Shown one piece after another: positions 18,947-31,116 of a stretch of 64,000 bases of DNA (positions are counted from its first letter, which is position 1; every line of letters begins with the position of its first letter). Under the pieces are notes generated by a model. That model was not told the DNA's origin. It did not search any database and saw only the letters and a program-made list of their open reading frames with translations. The stretch comes from CBDFHF01 sp965247565. GTDB lineage: Bacteria > Pseudomonadota > Gammaproteobacteria > Methylococcales > Methylomonadaceae. The stretch covers positions 1,240,001 to 1,304,000 of the forward strand of contig CBDFHF010000003.1 in assembly GCA_965247565.1 (NCBI GenBank), given 5' to 3'. Position numbers and translations under genes: made by a program.

Positions 18947-19330
18947 AAGAGATCTTTGCAAAACCCCTTGTTCCAAAAACCAGTCCAAAACCACCTAGTT
19001 TTTCCAAAAAATCGGTGAAATTTAGGCAATATAATTTAGAACATATGGATTCTTGCGGCCATTTGGCCGCATTCACCCTTTAAAAGGTAAAGCTTGCCTG
19101 TGTGGATTGCGTTTTAACGTACAACACAGGCAACCGTTTTAGGTTATACGCCATGGCTTGCAATAGATGCCAAGCATGGGCTTTGGCTAACCCTTGGTAG
19201 CGCAGGATCTTGGAGCCAAACCAGCGTGCCTGGCTACCGAAGGTTCGCTCAACGACATAGCGCGCCTGGGTAATTAAGCTATTCCGTTGTTTTTGACGCT
19301 TACTGAGAGGCTTGTTTTTTACAGCCTTAT

Positions 19331-20659
19331 GGGAACCTCTATAAATTCAAATTTAAGTCACCCCCTAGTAATTCTGCTAATTTTTTTCGACTTTATTTTA
19401 AAATCAGGGTGCATTCCGGCTATTTGAAGTAAAAACCGCATCAAATCCCCGTGTTTTGAGATTATTTCCCCGTTTTTATGCCACTGTGGGCGCACCTTTC
19501 CTGTACGGGTTCATCACATCTCGTTTAATCAACTGTATCAAACGCTTCATGTTGTACACTAAATTCATCAAACCAATTTTGACTTTGGCTCGTTGCAAAC
19601 CGATGGTGCGAACTAAATGCCCACCCATTGCCGCCTGTGCACCAAACACATGTTCGACTCGGGCTCTGACTTTTGACTTCGTCCGGTTTGATAACTTTTG
19701 TTCTTCGGTTAAGGGTTTGCCTCGTGTGCCTTTTTCACAAACCTGGCTCTCAATATCGGCGTTAGCTAAGCGCTGCTCCTGGGCTTCTGAACGATAAGCA
19801 CTGTCGGCATAAACCGCTCGTTTATTGCCCTCCACATCGATTGCCTGGTCGAGTAATTCATCGAATACCTGACTGTCGTGAACCGCCGCATGGGTGACTG
19901 AATAGCTTTGTATGAGCTTGTTTTCCTCATCCGCGTTGATGTGATTTTTATAGCCGTAATGCTTCTCATCGTTTTTCTTTGTCCAGCGCGCTTCGGTATC
20001 TTTCTGCCGACGCTTGGCCTGAACCTCCGGCTTATCCCATGCCTCAGGCACTTGCCCTTCTTTAATCTGGGCGTTTTCTTCACGGCTATTGCGTTGCTTG
20101 GGGACTTCGACAAAGGTGGCATCAATCATCTGCCCCGCTCGAGCCGCATAACCTTGCGCCGCCAGTTGTCCATGAAACCGGGCAAACAACTCCTCAACCA
20201 AGTTTAGATCCTTAAGCCGTTCGCGAAACCTCCACACGGTTTTCGAATCCGGCACTTTATCTTCTAATTGCAAACCCAGAAAACGCATGAAGCTGAACCG
20301 ATCCCGAATCTGATATTCGATGCCATCATCCGATAAATTGTGCAGCTGCTGGAGTACCAAAATCTTGAACATCAGCACCCCATCGAACGGCTTGGCGCCT
20401 GCCTGACTTTTTCTATCCTTTTCATGCAGGCGTTTAAGTTCAGGCCGAAACGCTTCCCAGTCTATCCGGGCTTTCAATCCTACCAAAGGGTCTCCCATTT
20501 TGGTTAGTTGCGCGGCTCTTTCTTCTGCGTCGAATAATCCAGGTTGACGGGGTTTCATGGGGTGGTTCTCTATCAGTGGGCTCACTGTTATTATCTCATT
20601 TCAGCGCCATTGCTTCCCGTCAAAAATCGCTGTGAGGTGGGGTATTTTTAGAGATCCCC
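19331..20659. mobile_element. Complete IS5-family insertion sequence, nested
   Basis: A 1329-bp element with imperfect terminal inverted repeats: GGGAACCTCTATAAAT at the left and, read inwards, GGGGATCTCTAAAAAT at the right (13 of 16 match). A 4-bp direct repeat TTAT flanks it (19327-19330 and 20660-20663), fitting the 4-bp duplications of the IS5 group. It carries one intact transposase gene, so it may still be mobile. Deleting it with one TTAT restores the reading frame of the host transposase, which fixes both boundaries. Confidence 0.88.
19476..20558 (-). CDS. IS5-family transposase (intact)
   Basis: A 360-residue DDE transposase. The N-terminal DUF772-like region is MKPRQPGLFDAEERAAQL ... 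FDGVLMFKILVLQQLHNLSDDGIEYQIRDRFSFMRFLGL. Catalytic residues are in GQMIDATFVEVP (D), AVYADSAYRS (D) and RARVEHVFGAQ (E). KHYGYKNHINADE is the usual motif between the first two. The ATG at 20558 is preceded by GAGAA; an upstream GTG (20585) would add nine residues. The frame is uninterrupted. Confidence 0.92.
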   Translation of the reverse strand: MKPRQPGLFDAEERAAQLTKMGDPLVGLKARIDWEAFRPELKRLHEKDRKSQAGAKPFDGVLMFKILVLQQLHNLSDDGIEYQIRDRFSFMRFLGLQLEDKVPDSKTVWRFRERLKDLNLVEELFARFHGQLAAQGYAARAGQMIDATFVEVPKQRNSREENAQIKEGQVPEAWDKPEVQAKRRQKDTEARWTKKNDEKHYGYKNHINADEENKLIQSYSVTHAAVHDSQVFDELLDQAIDVEGNKRAVYADSAYRSEAQEQRLANADIESQVCEKGTRGKPLTEEQKLSNRTKSKVRARVEHVFGAQAAMGGHLVRTIGLQRAKVKIGLMNLVYNMKRLIQLIKRDVMNPYRKGAPTVA

Positions 20660-20799
20660 TTATCTTGGATGCCGTTTTTGAGGCGTCGCTCTTTCAATGC
20701 CTGATTGTGTTTCCGGCTACAGTAAGCCTTGTCTCCATGCAATCTGGAACCCGCAGCAATCTTTGCTTTATCGATTAAATCAACCAATGGTTTGCTATC

Positions 20800-20816
20800 A
20801 TACCCAAAGGGCACAA
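20800..20816 (-). repeat. 17-bp insertion sequence, copy A
   Basis: On the minus strand the 17-mer reads TTGTGCCCTTTGGGTAT. Removing it restores CAG CAC GAT AGC (QHDS), the expected transposase reading. It matches the insertion at 29147-29163 at 16 of 17 positions. Its core ATGCCC/GTGCCC-TTT-GGGTAT can fold as a short hairpin. Confidence 0.7.
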
Positions 20817-21571
20817 GTGCTGGTTAGCTGCCGTGGTCTCGACCGCAATCACCAAGCCGTTGTCATCGACTAGCGTGTGTTGCTTGTACCCAAACACCGA
20901 CTTGCCCGCCTTTTTAACCCAGCGCGCATCGGTGTCTACGCCAGGCTGGTTGACTTCCACCACTTGCATGTGAGCTTGGGCATCCGATTCGTCATCGCGT
21001 TCTTCGCGGTCATTAACCACTTCGTATGTGGGCTGAGTTTTTGGCTTGCGCGGGCTGTGGGTAATACTGGCATCCACATGGTAACCGGTGGTCAGGGTCA
21101 CTTGATAGCCCTCAATCTGGCGGTTTATCTGAACCAGCAGTGCATCCCACGCTCCCGCTTTGGTCAGACGGGTTCTAAACCGGGACAGTACGGAGTGATC
21201 GGGGACATCCTCTTCTAAAGACAAGTCCAAAAAGCGCATGACATGCAGGTTGCTGTTAGCCATGTCCTCAACCGATTCATCACTTAAGCCACCGTTCCAG
21301 ATACCGACCAGGAGCATCTTGAAAAGAAGCAAACCAGAATAGGCCGGTCGCCCTGTAACATCCGAAGCGGGGGCATAATGTTGGCGTATAACCGCTTCAA
21401 TTGCCCTCCAGTCGATCAGGTGATCGATTTGGTTAAGAAAGTTACTTTTGCGGGTACGGTGATTAACGTAAAAATCAGAAAAAGACATAAAAATACACAC
21501 AAGCCATTGAATGATAAGTCTATTTTATCATAATACATTGGTTTGGTGTAGTGGTGCCGTGCAAAGGTCTC

Positions 21572-21823
21572 TTACAGCGTAAAGCGCATCCAGAACAAGC
21601 GTAACGCGTCTGCCTGGGCTTATTGGGCCTCAGTCGAACCTATCCGGCCGAGCGCTTGAATCAAGCCTGTGCCATCGCCAACCAAGAATCGCTGTTCAAA
21701 TTGAAAAACGTGAAAGCCATTTTGCAAAGCAACCGGGATAAATTGCCGGTCGCCTCGCCGATGCAGCTTTCTTTATTGCCTCAGGACCATGCCAACATTC
21801 GGGGTGCCGCGAGCTTCCACTAA
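21572..21823 (+). pseudogene. istA: IS21-family istA 3' fragment
   Basis: About 84 codons match the C-terminus of an IS21 transposase: HPEQA, RVCLGLLGLSRTYPAERLNQACAIANQESLFKLKNVKAIL, and the tail QLSLLPQDHANIRGAASFH. The upstream part is cut off exactly at the right end of the IS5-type element. A TAA at 21602-21604, where a TAC tyrosine codon would be expected, is an additional nonsense change. Confidence 0.8.
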
Positions 21824-21852
21824 CCCTTAACCTTTCACCACAGGATATTAAA

Positions 21853-22607
21853 ATGATTGAAAGACTCTCAGCCAACTGCGCCAACTGAAACTCAACGGCA
21901 TAGCCTCGGCGTTGCAAACCCAGTTGGAACAGCCGGGTGCTTATGAAGGCTTAGCTTTTGCCGAACGCCTGCAATTATTAGTTGATTACGAAGATCAGGA
22001 GCGGAATCAGCGGAAACAGGAGCGCTTGACCCGTGCGGCGCAATTTAAACTTAAGGCTCACGCCAAAGACATCGATTATCTGCCCGCCAGAGGCTTGAAA
22101 CAGTCACAAATGGCGTCGCTGCTGTTGTGTGACTGGTTAAAAAAAGCCCAGAACCTATTGCTGACCGGCCCCTGCGGCACAGGTAAAACCTATATGGCTT
22201 GTGCACTCGGTCACCAAGCCTGTCTGAAAGGCTACAGCGTTAGCTATTATCGGCTGCCTCGTCTCATCCTCGCATTGACCCAAGCCAAAGCGGATGGCAG
22301 CTACAGTAAATTACTAAAAGCCATAGCCAGTCTGAATTTATTGATCATCGATGACTGGGGACTGGAACCTTTGAATGCCGCTACCCGAAATGACTTGATG
22401 GAAATAATGGATGATCGTTATGAGCAATCGGCAACCATCATTATTAGCCAATTACCGACCGAACAATGGTATGAAGCCATTGGCGATAATACCTTAGCCG
22501 ACGCTATTTTAGATCGGCTGATGCACAATGCCCACCGAATGATTTTAAAAGGAGAATCGATGCGAAAAAAAATGAATTCCTTGACTCAAGCTGAACACTT
22601 AGCGTAA
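21853..22607 (+). pseudogene. istB: IS21-family istB (AAA+ helper) with N-terminal frameshift
   Basis: The expected start MIERLS is at 21853, 29 bp behind the istA stop. A 2-bp excess (or 1-bp loss) near 21871-21875 shifts the frame before QLRQLKLNGIA. Downstream the frame is intact for about 230 residues, including Walker A (LTGPCGTGKT), Walker B (LLIIDDWGLEPL), sensor-like TIIISQLP and LDRLMHNAHRMILKGESMRKK at the end. A TTG at 21912 could only start a shortened protein. IstB is the ATPase that assists IstA target capture; with istA truncated this copy is a relic. Confidence 0.85.
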
Positions 22608-22639
22608 AAATTCACTTCCACTGATGCGTTAGGTTTTAG

Positions 22640-22690
22640 GTGTTCAAGTTCGTCCAGAATCAGTGTTCAAATAAATCAGAATACGCAGGA
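22640..22690. repeat. Right-end repeats of the IS21 relic
   Basis: Two related units starting GTGTTCAA (22640 and 22663) and ending in CAGAAT are spaced 23 bp apart, just downstream of istB. Multiple terminal repeats of about 20 bp are typical of IS21 ends. The element probably ends around 22687 (ATACGCA). Confidence 0.55.
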
Positions 22691-22881
22691 GACATTGTTG
22701 AGACTCAAAGCTTTTGTAAAATTCGTCAATCAGGCAATCAAGTTGGGTTAAATGATTGGTCATTGCTATTTATCTAAAAAACAATATCTTATGCTTTTCT
22801 AGAGTGTCTTATCAAAAGCTCAGATTGGGGGTGCAATGCTGCCCTCAGAAAAAGATAAGGAATCGCGGTATTAAAAAAGGA

Positions 22882-22909
22882 TTGACGGGAGAGGAAAAGA
22901 CTGTAGAAT
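22882..22909 (+). promoter_or_regulatory. rRNA operon promoter
   Basis: TTGACG (22882-22887) and TAGAAT (22904-22909) are 16 bp apart and lie about 180 bp upstream of 16S. The BoxA antitermination site follows, which supports this as the operon promoter. The region 22691-22881 holds no gene that I can support. Confidence 0.75.
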
Positions 22910-22938
22910 AGTTTAGCTCAACACGGCGAAAGTCGTAA

Positions 22939-22950
22939 GCTCTTTAACAA
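22939..22950 (+). promoter_or_regulatory. BoxA antitermination site, 16S leader
   Basis: GCTCTTTAACAA is the canonical BoxA recognised by NusB-S10 for ribosomal antitermination. The same sequence recurs before 23S at 24963-24974. Confidence 0.85.
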
Positions 22951-23086
22951 TATGATCAAAATAATTTGTGTGGGTGCTTGTGGTAGCGATGTTTGCTCTG
23001 TGAGCAAAATATTGACTATTACAATTCAATTTAATTGTGTAGTTAAGCCAAGATGGGCCACTTATCTTAAAGTGGCAAACTGATTT

Positions 23087-24621
<1,535 letters not shown>

Positions 24622-24688
24622 CAAACACAGCGACACGTTGTTGCAAGTACTCACAACAAATTATTTTGATCAATAAAGAGATGAGCCT

Positions 24689-24765
<77 letters not shown>

Positions 24766-24819
24766 CTTTACGTTAATAATGACGTAAAGCGCGGTAAACG
24801 GGCTAGGGGACCTAGATAA

Positions 24820-24895
24820 GGGGCCATAGCTCAGCTGGGAGAGCGCCTGCCTTGCACGCAGGAGGTCAGGAGTTCGATCCTCCTTGGCTCCACCA
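24820..24895 (+). tRNA. tRNA-Ala (TGC)
   Basis: A 76-nt tRNA in the 16S-23S spacer, starting GGGGCCATAGCTCAGCTGGG, with loop CTTGCAC giving anticodon TGC and encoded CCA end. It follows tRNA-Ile by 54 bp, the usual Ile-Ala spacer arrangement. Confidence 0.97.
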
Positions 24896-24962
24896 ATTCT
24901 ATGGGGTTTTTGTAAGAAAATAATCAAAGACTCTATAGAATTGGTAAGATATTTGCCGATAG

Positions 24963-24974
24963 CTCTTTAACAAT
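24963..24974 (+). promoter_or_regulatory. BoxA antitermination site, 23S leader
   Basis: GCTCTTTAACAA recurs in the spacer before 23S. The spacer 24896-25176 otherwise contains processing-stem sequence and no gene. Confidence 0.8.
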
Positions 24975-25176
24975 GCGGAAATCTGTAACAAAGTAAGTAT
25001 TCAACAATTTGAATGCTTATTTAGCGAGTTTGAGTTTATAGAGTAAGCTCAAAAACGTTCTCAAGCAGAAAAATATAGCGATAGAGTCAGCTGATTAATC
25101 TAGCGCGATAAGTGTATCCGAAAAGCGTTCAATTTAAGTTGAATTTGCTTCAAGACCAGACTTATTCGGGTTATAT

Positions 25177-28068
<2,892 letters not shown>

Positions 28069-28266
28069 ATAACACCCAATAAGTTTGGAAAACGTTAGAG
28101 AGATTCAAGGAAATAAAAAAATTGAGTCAAAGCAGTTGATTAACGCTAAAAGTAAGAGAACAAAAAAGTTGTTGCAGATTTCCGGCGGGAAGTGGATAGC
28201 GCCACTGACCGAAAACCGTGATTAGTAAGAAAGACAAAAATAAAATAGCTAATCGCAATACCAGTT

Positions 28267-28384
28267 TGCTTGGTGACCATAGCGAGCGTGAACCACCCGA
28301 TCCCATCCCGAACTCGGAAGTGAAACCGCTTAGCGCCGATGATAGTGTGGCAGTTTGCCATGTGAAAGTAGGGAATTGCCAAGC
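28267..28384 (+). rRNA. rrf: 5S ribosomal RNA
   Basis: About 118 nt: TGCTTGGTGACCATAGCGAG, then CACCCGATCCCATCCCGAAC and GTGGCAGTTTGCCATGTGA, ending GAATTGCCAAGC, which pairs with the 5' end. The spacer behind 23S (28069-28266) shows no tRNA. Confidence 0.95.
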
Positions 28385-28395
28385 GCTTTAAAATG

Positions 28396-28429
28396 AAAGC
28401 CCTGCGGGTGACCGTAGGGCTTTTTTTTT
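28396..28429 (+). terminator. rRNA operon terminator
   Basis: The stem AAAGCCCT-CGGT with ACCG-AGGGCTTT, carrying one mismatch, is followed by nine T's directly behind 5S. Confidence 0.9.
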
Positions 28430-28676
28430 GGAAAAATGTCGCTGGGAGATCAGTCGATATCTTTGCAAAACACCTGATCTGGAAAAGCAGCCCAATGTAG
28501 TGGTCAAGTTTTTCGGACAGCAATGTCAAATAGCGTTGTAAACTTACCAGTAAAAAGCTTCGAAAAGTTTTTACTTAAGCTGTAGGGTTATAGGCTTATT
28601 ATCCTAAACAAATCGGGCATTGTTAAAACAATATAGCTATTATAAGCTTTTCCATTTGTGATGGGGTTTGGATTTG

Positions 28677-29376
28677 ATGGCAAATTGTCCAAAATGCCAC
28701 GGCGTAGAATGCGTCAAGGACGGCATCATCAATGGCAGGCAGCGCTACCGCTGCAAAGGCCGTGGTTATCGGCACACCGTGACCGAACGCGGGGTGGGTG
28801 CGGCGGTCAGGCGACAGGCCTTGCAGCTGTATTTGGAAGGCATGGGGTTTCGCGCGATAGGCCGTTTTTTGGAGGTCAGCCACGTTGCCGTCTATTACTG
28901 GATCAAGTCCTTCGGCAAAGCGGTCGAATCGGTCCGCAACACGGATGGCGAGATCAAGGTGGTGGAGATGGACGAGCTGCACAGCTATGTCGGGCATAAA
29001 AAAACTACCGTTGGGTCTGGACAGCTATTGATCGACATGGGAAACGGTCCCTCGGTTGCGCTGTGGGCTCCCGCGACGCGGAAACGGGGCGGAGACTTTG
29101 GGCGGACATTGAGCGTCCTGAAATCGAAGCGGTGATGACAGATTATTTATGCCCTTTGGGTATTGGCAACCTTACGAGCATTTTGTGCCCCCTTCGTTGC
29201 ATACGCAATCCAAAGCGGAGACTTACACGGCGGAAGGCTACAACAACCTGTTGCGGCACGGCTTGGCCAGGTTGAAACGGAAAACCAAGTGTTATAGCAA
29301 AAGCCAAGACATGCTTGAATGCTCGGTCAAGCTGTTCATGGCCTATTGGAATAACGGGAAAACTATATTATTTTAA
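28677..29376 (+). pseudogene. IS1-family transposase, broken by a 17-bp insertion
   Basis: An N-terminal zinc-ribbon (CPKCHGVECVKDG) and HTH part (GFRAIGRFLEVSHVAVYYWIK) lead into the DDE domain (VEMDELHSYVGHKK, first D). At the seven-A run near 29000 the frame must slip by -1 to continue NYRWVWTAIDRHGKR. This could be a lost A or an IS1-style programmed -1 frameshift on A-rich sequence. The frame then reads to VMTDY, where 17 extra bases (29147-29163) interrupt it before WQPYEHFVPPSLH. The last frame continues through RLKRKTKCYSKSQDMLECSVKLFMAYWNN. Not functional unless the insertion is bypassed. Confidence 0.85.
29147..29163 (+). repeat. 17-bp insertion sequence, copy B
   Basis: The 17-mer TTATGCCCTTTGGGTAT lies between GAT TAT and TGG CAA. 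Deleting it restores TDYWQPY, the expected IS1-family reading. It differs from copy A (20800-20816, opposite strand) at a single base. The core can pair ATGCCC with GGGTAT around a TTT loop. Confidence 0.7.
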
Positions 29377-29544
29377 CAACGCCCTTTTTATAACGGCAGA
29401 CGATCACATTCAATATTAGGCTATAAAACACCTTTAGAATTTGAACGGGAATTTTATAGCCAGGTTGCCTGAAAAAGTGTCCGGTTTTTATTGACCATTG
29501 CATAGAGCCGTGGCATGACCGGACCGGAGGAAAACTCTGGTGAA

Positions 29545-29570
29545 AAACAGTATAAACAGTATATACTGTT
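29545..29570 (+). promoter_or_regulatory. Palindromic operator candidate before the orphan gene
   Basis: AACAGTATATACTGTT (29555-29570) is a perfect 16-bp palindrome, preceded by a direct copy of its left half, AACAGTATA (29545-29553 region). It lies 28 bp upstream of the ATG at 29599 and 15 bp before the ribosome binding site, a position suited to a repressor, perhaps the downstream protein itself. Confidence 0.5.
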
Positions 29571-29598
29571 ATGGAAATTATCATTGAGGATACCTACC

Positions 29599-30021
29599 AT
29601 GACCACAACAACCCCCAAAACTAAAAAAAAACCTGTAATCAAAGCGGATGAGAATAAAGAAATTATTCCTGCTAAATCGGAAATGCTTAAAAGTGCATCT
29701 GAAGAGTTAGGGGTAGTTTTACAGGAAGCAGCTCACAACAATGAGCAAATTGTTGTACAAGTTGTAGAAGAGACTAAGGTTTCAATAAAAAAACGAAAAC
29801 CCCCAAAAGCCAAAGTTATCCGGGATAGTTTTTCGTTTCCTGAACATGATTACTTAAAAATTTCCGTTATAAAGAAAACTTGTTTAGCTGAAGGAATTCA
29901 TGTCAAGAAAGGTGAAATTCTCCGCGCTGGTTTGCGGTTGCTTTCGGGTTTGAGCATTGACCAACTCAAACTAGCGATAGAACAAGTTGATCGGGTTAAA
30001 ACTGGAAGGCCTAAAGCTTGA
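29599..30021 (+). CDS. Small basic protein with a possible ribbon-helix-helix end
   Basis: A 140-residue protein I do not recognise by name. The ATG at 29599 was chosen because GAGGA lies 8 bp upstream; a further upstream start (29515) runs through the palindromic site. The first 75 residues are low-complexity and Lys/Thr/Glu-rich (TTTTPKTKKKPV, KKRKPPKAK). The last 65 are ordered: RDSFSFPEHDYLKISVIKK, then HVKKGEILRAGLRLLSGLSIDQLKLAIEQV, a beta-strand plus two-helix pattern reminiscent of ribbon-helix-helix DNA-binding proteins. The basic tail plus this fold suggests DNA binding. It stands alone between IS debris and the lipid locus. Confidence 0.6.
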   Translation: MTTTTPKTKKKPVIKADENKEIIPAKSEMLKSASEELGVVLQEAAHNNEQIVVQVVEETKVSIKKRKPPKAKVIRDSFSFPEHDYLKISVIKKTCLAEGIHVKKGEILRAGLRLLSGLSIDQLKLAIEQVDRVKTGRPKA

Positions 30022-30116
30022 AATCCGCTGATCTGTAAGCCCTGTGATTGGGCCCTTTTAGGGATACAGCGGTTTTCAGTCAATGATAAAATACCAAACA
30101 GCTTGTTTGAACGCCT

Positions 30117-30911
30117 TTAGTTAAGATCAGCCAACTTCATAGCTTGCTCTGGTGCTTCGATCAATACCTCTGGTTTTTGCCATTTAATCAGCTCCAGTCG
30201 GCCATCGTAATGTTCCACGATGGCCGTACAGCTTTCCACAAAATCACCAGTATTCACGTATAAAAAACCTTCGATTTCTTTGATTTCAGCATGATGAATA
30301 TGCCCACAAATGACTCCATCTAAGTCTTCGTTTTGCAAGCTACGGACAATGCTTTCTTCATATTCTGAAATAAACTGCACCACATTTTTGACTTTAAATT
30401 TGACGAAAGCTGCAAGTGAAAAATGCGATGACTTTCCTAATAAGCGTCGGTACAAACGCAAAAAACGATTGATTTCCAACAGCCAGTCATACCCTAGACT
30501 ACCCAGCTTTGCTATCCAACGATGATGTTTGGTGATGGTGTCGTATTCATCACCATGAACAACCAGAAAGCGACTGCCTTTTGCGGTGGTATGAATATCA
30601 GAGTTTTTAACCACAATATCGCCGAAGACATAATCATCATATTCCCTGATGTTTTCATCGTGGTTGCCAGGAATGTAGATAATTTGTGCACCATGGCGGG
30701 CTTTACGGAGGATTTTTTGAATTATTGTGTTGTGCTCCCGAGGCCAATACATTTTTTTGGATAACGCCCAAAAATCGATAATGTCGCCCACCAGATAGAG
30801 CTTTTCGCTGTCGTTATACTTGAGAAAATCAAGCAAAGTATCAGCCTGACATTGGGTCGAGCCGATGTGCAAATCAGAAATCCAAATTGTTCGGTAGAAT
30901 GAGTTATGCAT
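30117..30911 (-). CDS. plcP: PlcP-type phospholipase C (metallophosphoesterase)
   Basis: A 264-residue calcineurin-like metallophosphoesterase of the COG2908 group. Metal-binding blocks are all present: ISDLHIGS, LVGDIIDFW, YIPGNHDENI, VVHGDEYD and VICGHIHHAEI. Compared with LpxH, the extra region LSLAAFVKFKVKNVVQFISEYEE-like (KFKVKNVVQFISEYEE) and VNTGDFVESCTAIVEHYDGRLELI are typical of PlcP. PlcP is the enzyme that in Sinorhizobium and marine bacteria hydrolyses phospholipids to diacylglycerol during phosphate starvation so they can be replaced by phosphorus-free lipids. ATG 30911 is preferred over a TTG at 30923. A Pho box in the right orientation lies 53 bp upstream, and olsB-olsA diverge from it. 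LpxH-like activity is the main alternative. Confidence 0.82.
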   Translation of the reverse strand: MHNSFYRTIWISDLHIGSTQCQADTLLDFLKYNDSEKLYLVGDIIDFWALSKKMYWPREHNTIIQKILRKARHGAQIIYIPGNHDENIREYDDYVFGDIVVKNSDIHTTAKGSRFLVVHGDEYDTITKHHRWIAKLGSLGYDWLLEINRFLRLYRRLLGKSSHFSLAAFVKFKVKNVVQFISEYEESIVRSLQNEDLDGVICGHIHHAEIKEIEGFLYVNTGDFVESCTAIVEHYDGRLELIKWQKPEVLIEAPEQAMKLADLN

Positions 30912-30963
30912 ATCACACGTCAATTAAAAGCAGTTGCAGTGACGGCTATTTTTGTCTGTTCAT

Positions 30964-30981
30964 ATGACAATTGCATGACAA
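30964..30981 (-). promoter_or_regulatory. Pho box for plcP
   Basis: On the minus strand TTGTCATGCAATTGTCAT contains two identical 7-mers TTGTCAT separated by 4 bp (11-bp period). This is one mismatch per repeat from the PhoB consensus CTGTCAT. It is oriented towards plcP. Confidence 0.8.
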
Positions 30982-31030
30982 TCCCTAGTTATTCTTGGTT
31001 TATGCGATATTTCGTTAGTCTTAAATCAAG

Positions 31031-31070
31031 CTGTCATTTGACGGTCATCGATTCGACACAAAACTGACAT
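31031..31070 (+). promoter_or_regulatory. Pho box array for olsBA
   Basis: CTGTCATTTGACGGTCAT (31031-31048) is a perfect plus a one-mismatch PhoB 7-mer with 4-bp spacing. The 11-bp period continues: a degenerate TCGACAC at 31053 and CTGACAT at 31064-31070. Together they suggest two tandem PhoB dimer sites ahead of olsB. Confidence 0.8.
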
Positions 31071-31116
31071 ATTCATTGATTAAGGTATCCGCGTTTCTCA
31101 AGCTATGTGGATACTC

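Larger units (their letters stand above)
19080..21488 (-). pseudogene. IS5-family transposase split by a 17-bp insertion and by an IS
   Basis: The N-terminal part (start ATG 21488; MSFSDFYVNHRTRKSNFLNQ) runs through VDASITHSP with the first catalytic D to ANQH. There a 17-bp insertion (20800-20816) shifts the frame. The next frame continues DSKPLVDLIDKAKIAAGSRLHGDKAYC (second D) to GIQDK. The IS at 19331-20659 then intervenes. Removing that IS and one TTAT copy rejoins GIQDK to AVKNKPLSKRQ exactly in frame, and the rest (YVVERTFGSQ with the catalytic E, ending QASFTF) reads to a TAA at 19080-19082. Apart from these two insertions I see no other lesion. Confidence 0.85.
18949..21571. mobile_element. 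IS5-family element interrupted by a second IS
   Basis: The element is bounded by inverted repeats GAGATCTTTGCA (18949-18960) and TGCAAAGGTCTC (21560-21571), which match at 11 of 12 positions. It encodes the broken transposase described separately. The complete element at 19331-20659 sits within it. No convincing target duplication flanks it: the left neighbour is the start of another transposase and the right neighbour is an istA fragment. Its ends are therefore probably joined to rearranged sequence. Confidence 0.75.
28615..29384. mobile_element. IS1-family insertion sequence
   Basis: A 770-bp element, close to the 768 bp of IS1. Terminal inverted repeats of 24 bp match at about 21 positions: the left starts GGGCATTGTTAAAACAATAT and the right, read inwards, starts GGGCGTTGTTAAAATAATAT. 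No clear target duplication was found. The transposase frame is broken. Confidence 0.75.
28501..29497. mobile_element. IS3-family relic interrupted by an IS1-family element
   Basis: The left end TGGTCAAGTTTTTCGGACA (28501-28519) and, inverted, the right end TGTCCGGTTTTTATTGACCA (29478-29497) share TGGTCAA and CGGACA blocks. At 29392-29472 the frame reads NGRRSHSILGYKTPLEFEREFYSQVA and stops, the typical C-terminus of an IS3-family OrfB. The remainder of the transposase is missing. The IS1-family element occupies 28615-29384 within it. Confidence 0.55.

Noticed and set aside
28146..28529. A 127-codon minus-strand frame across the 5S gene
   Set aside because: It is antisense to 5S rRNA and the terminator.
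29555..29570. LexA (SOS) box before the orphan gene
   Set aside because: The palindrome is ACAGT...ACTGT, whereas the LexA box is CTGT-N8-ACAG; the arms are inverted relative to it.
30117..30911. LpxH (lipid A synthesis) for the metallophosphoesterase
   Set aside because: The residues between the metal motifs, the C-terminal pattern and the Pho-box/olsBA context fit PlcP better. LpxH remains a secondary possibility.
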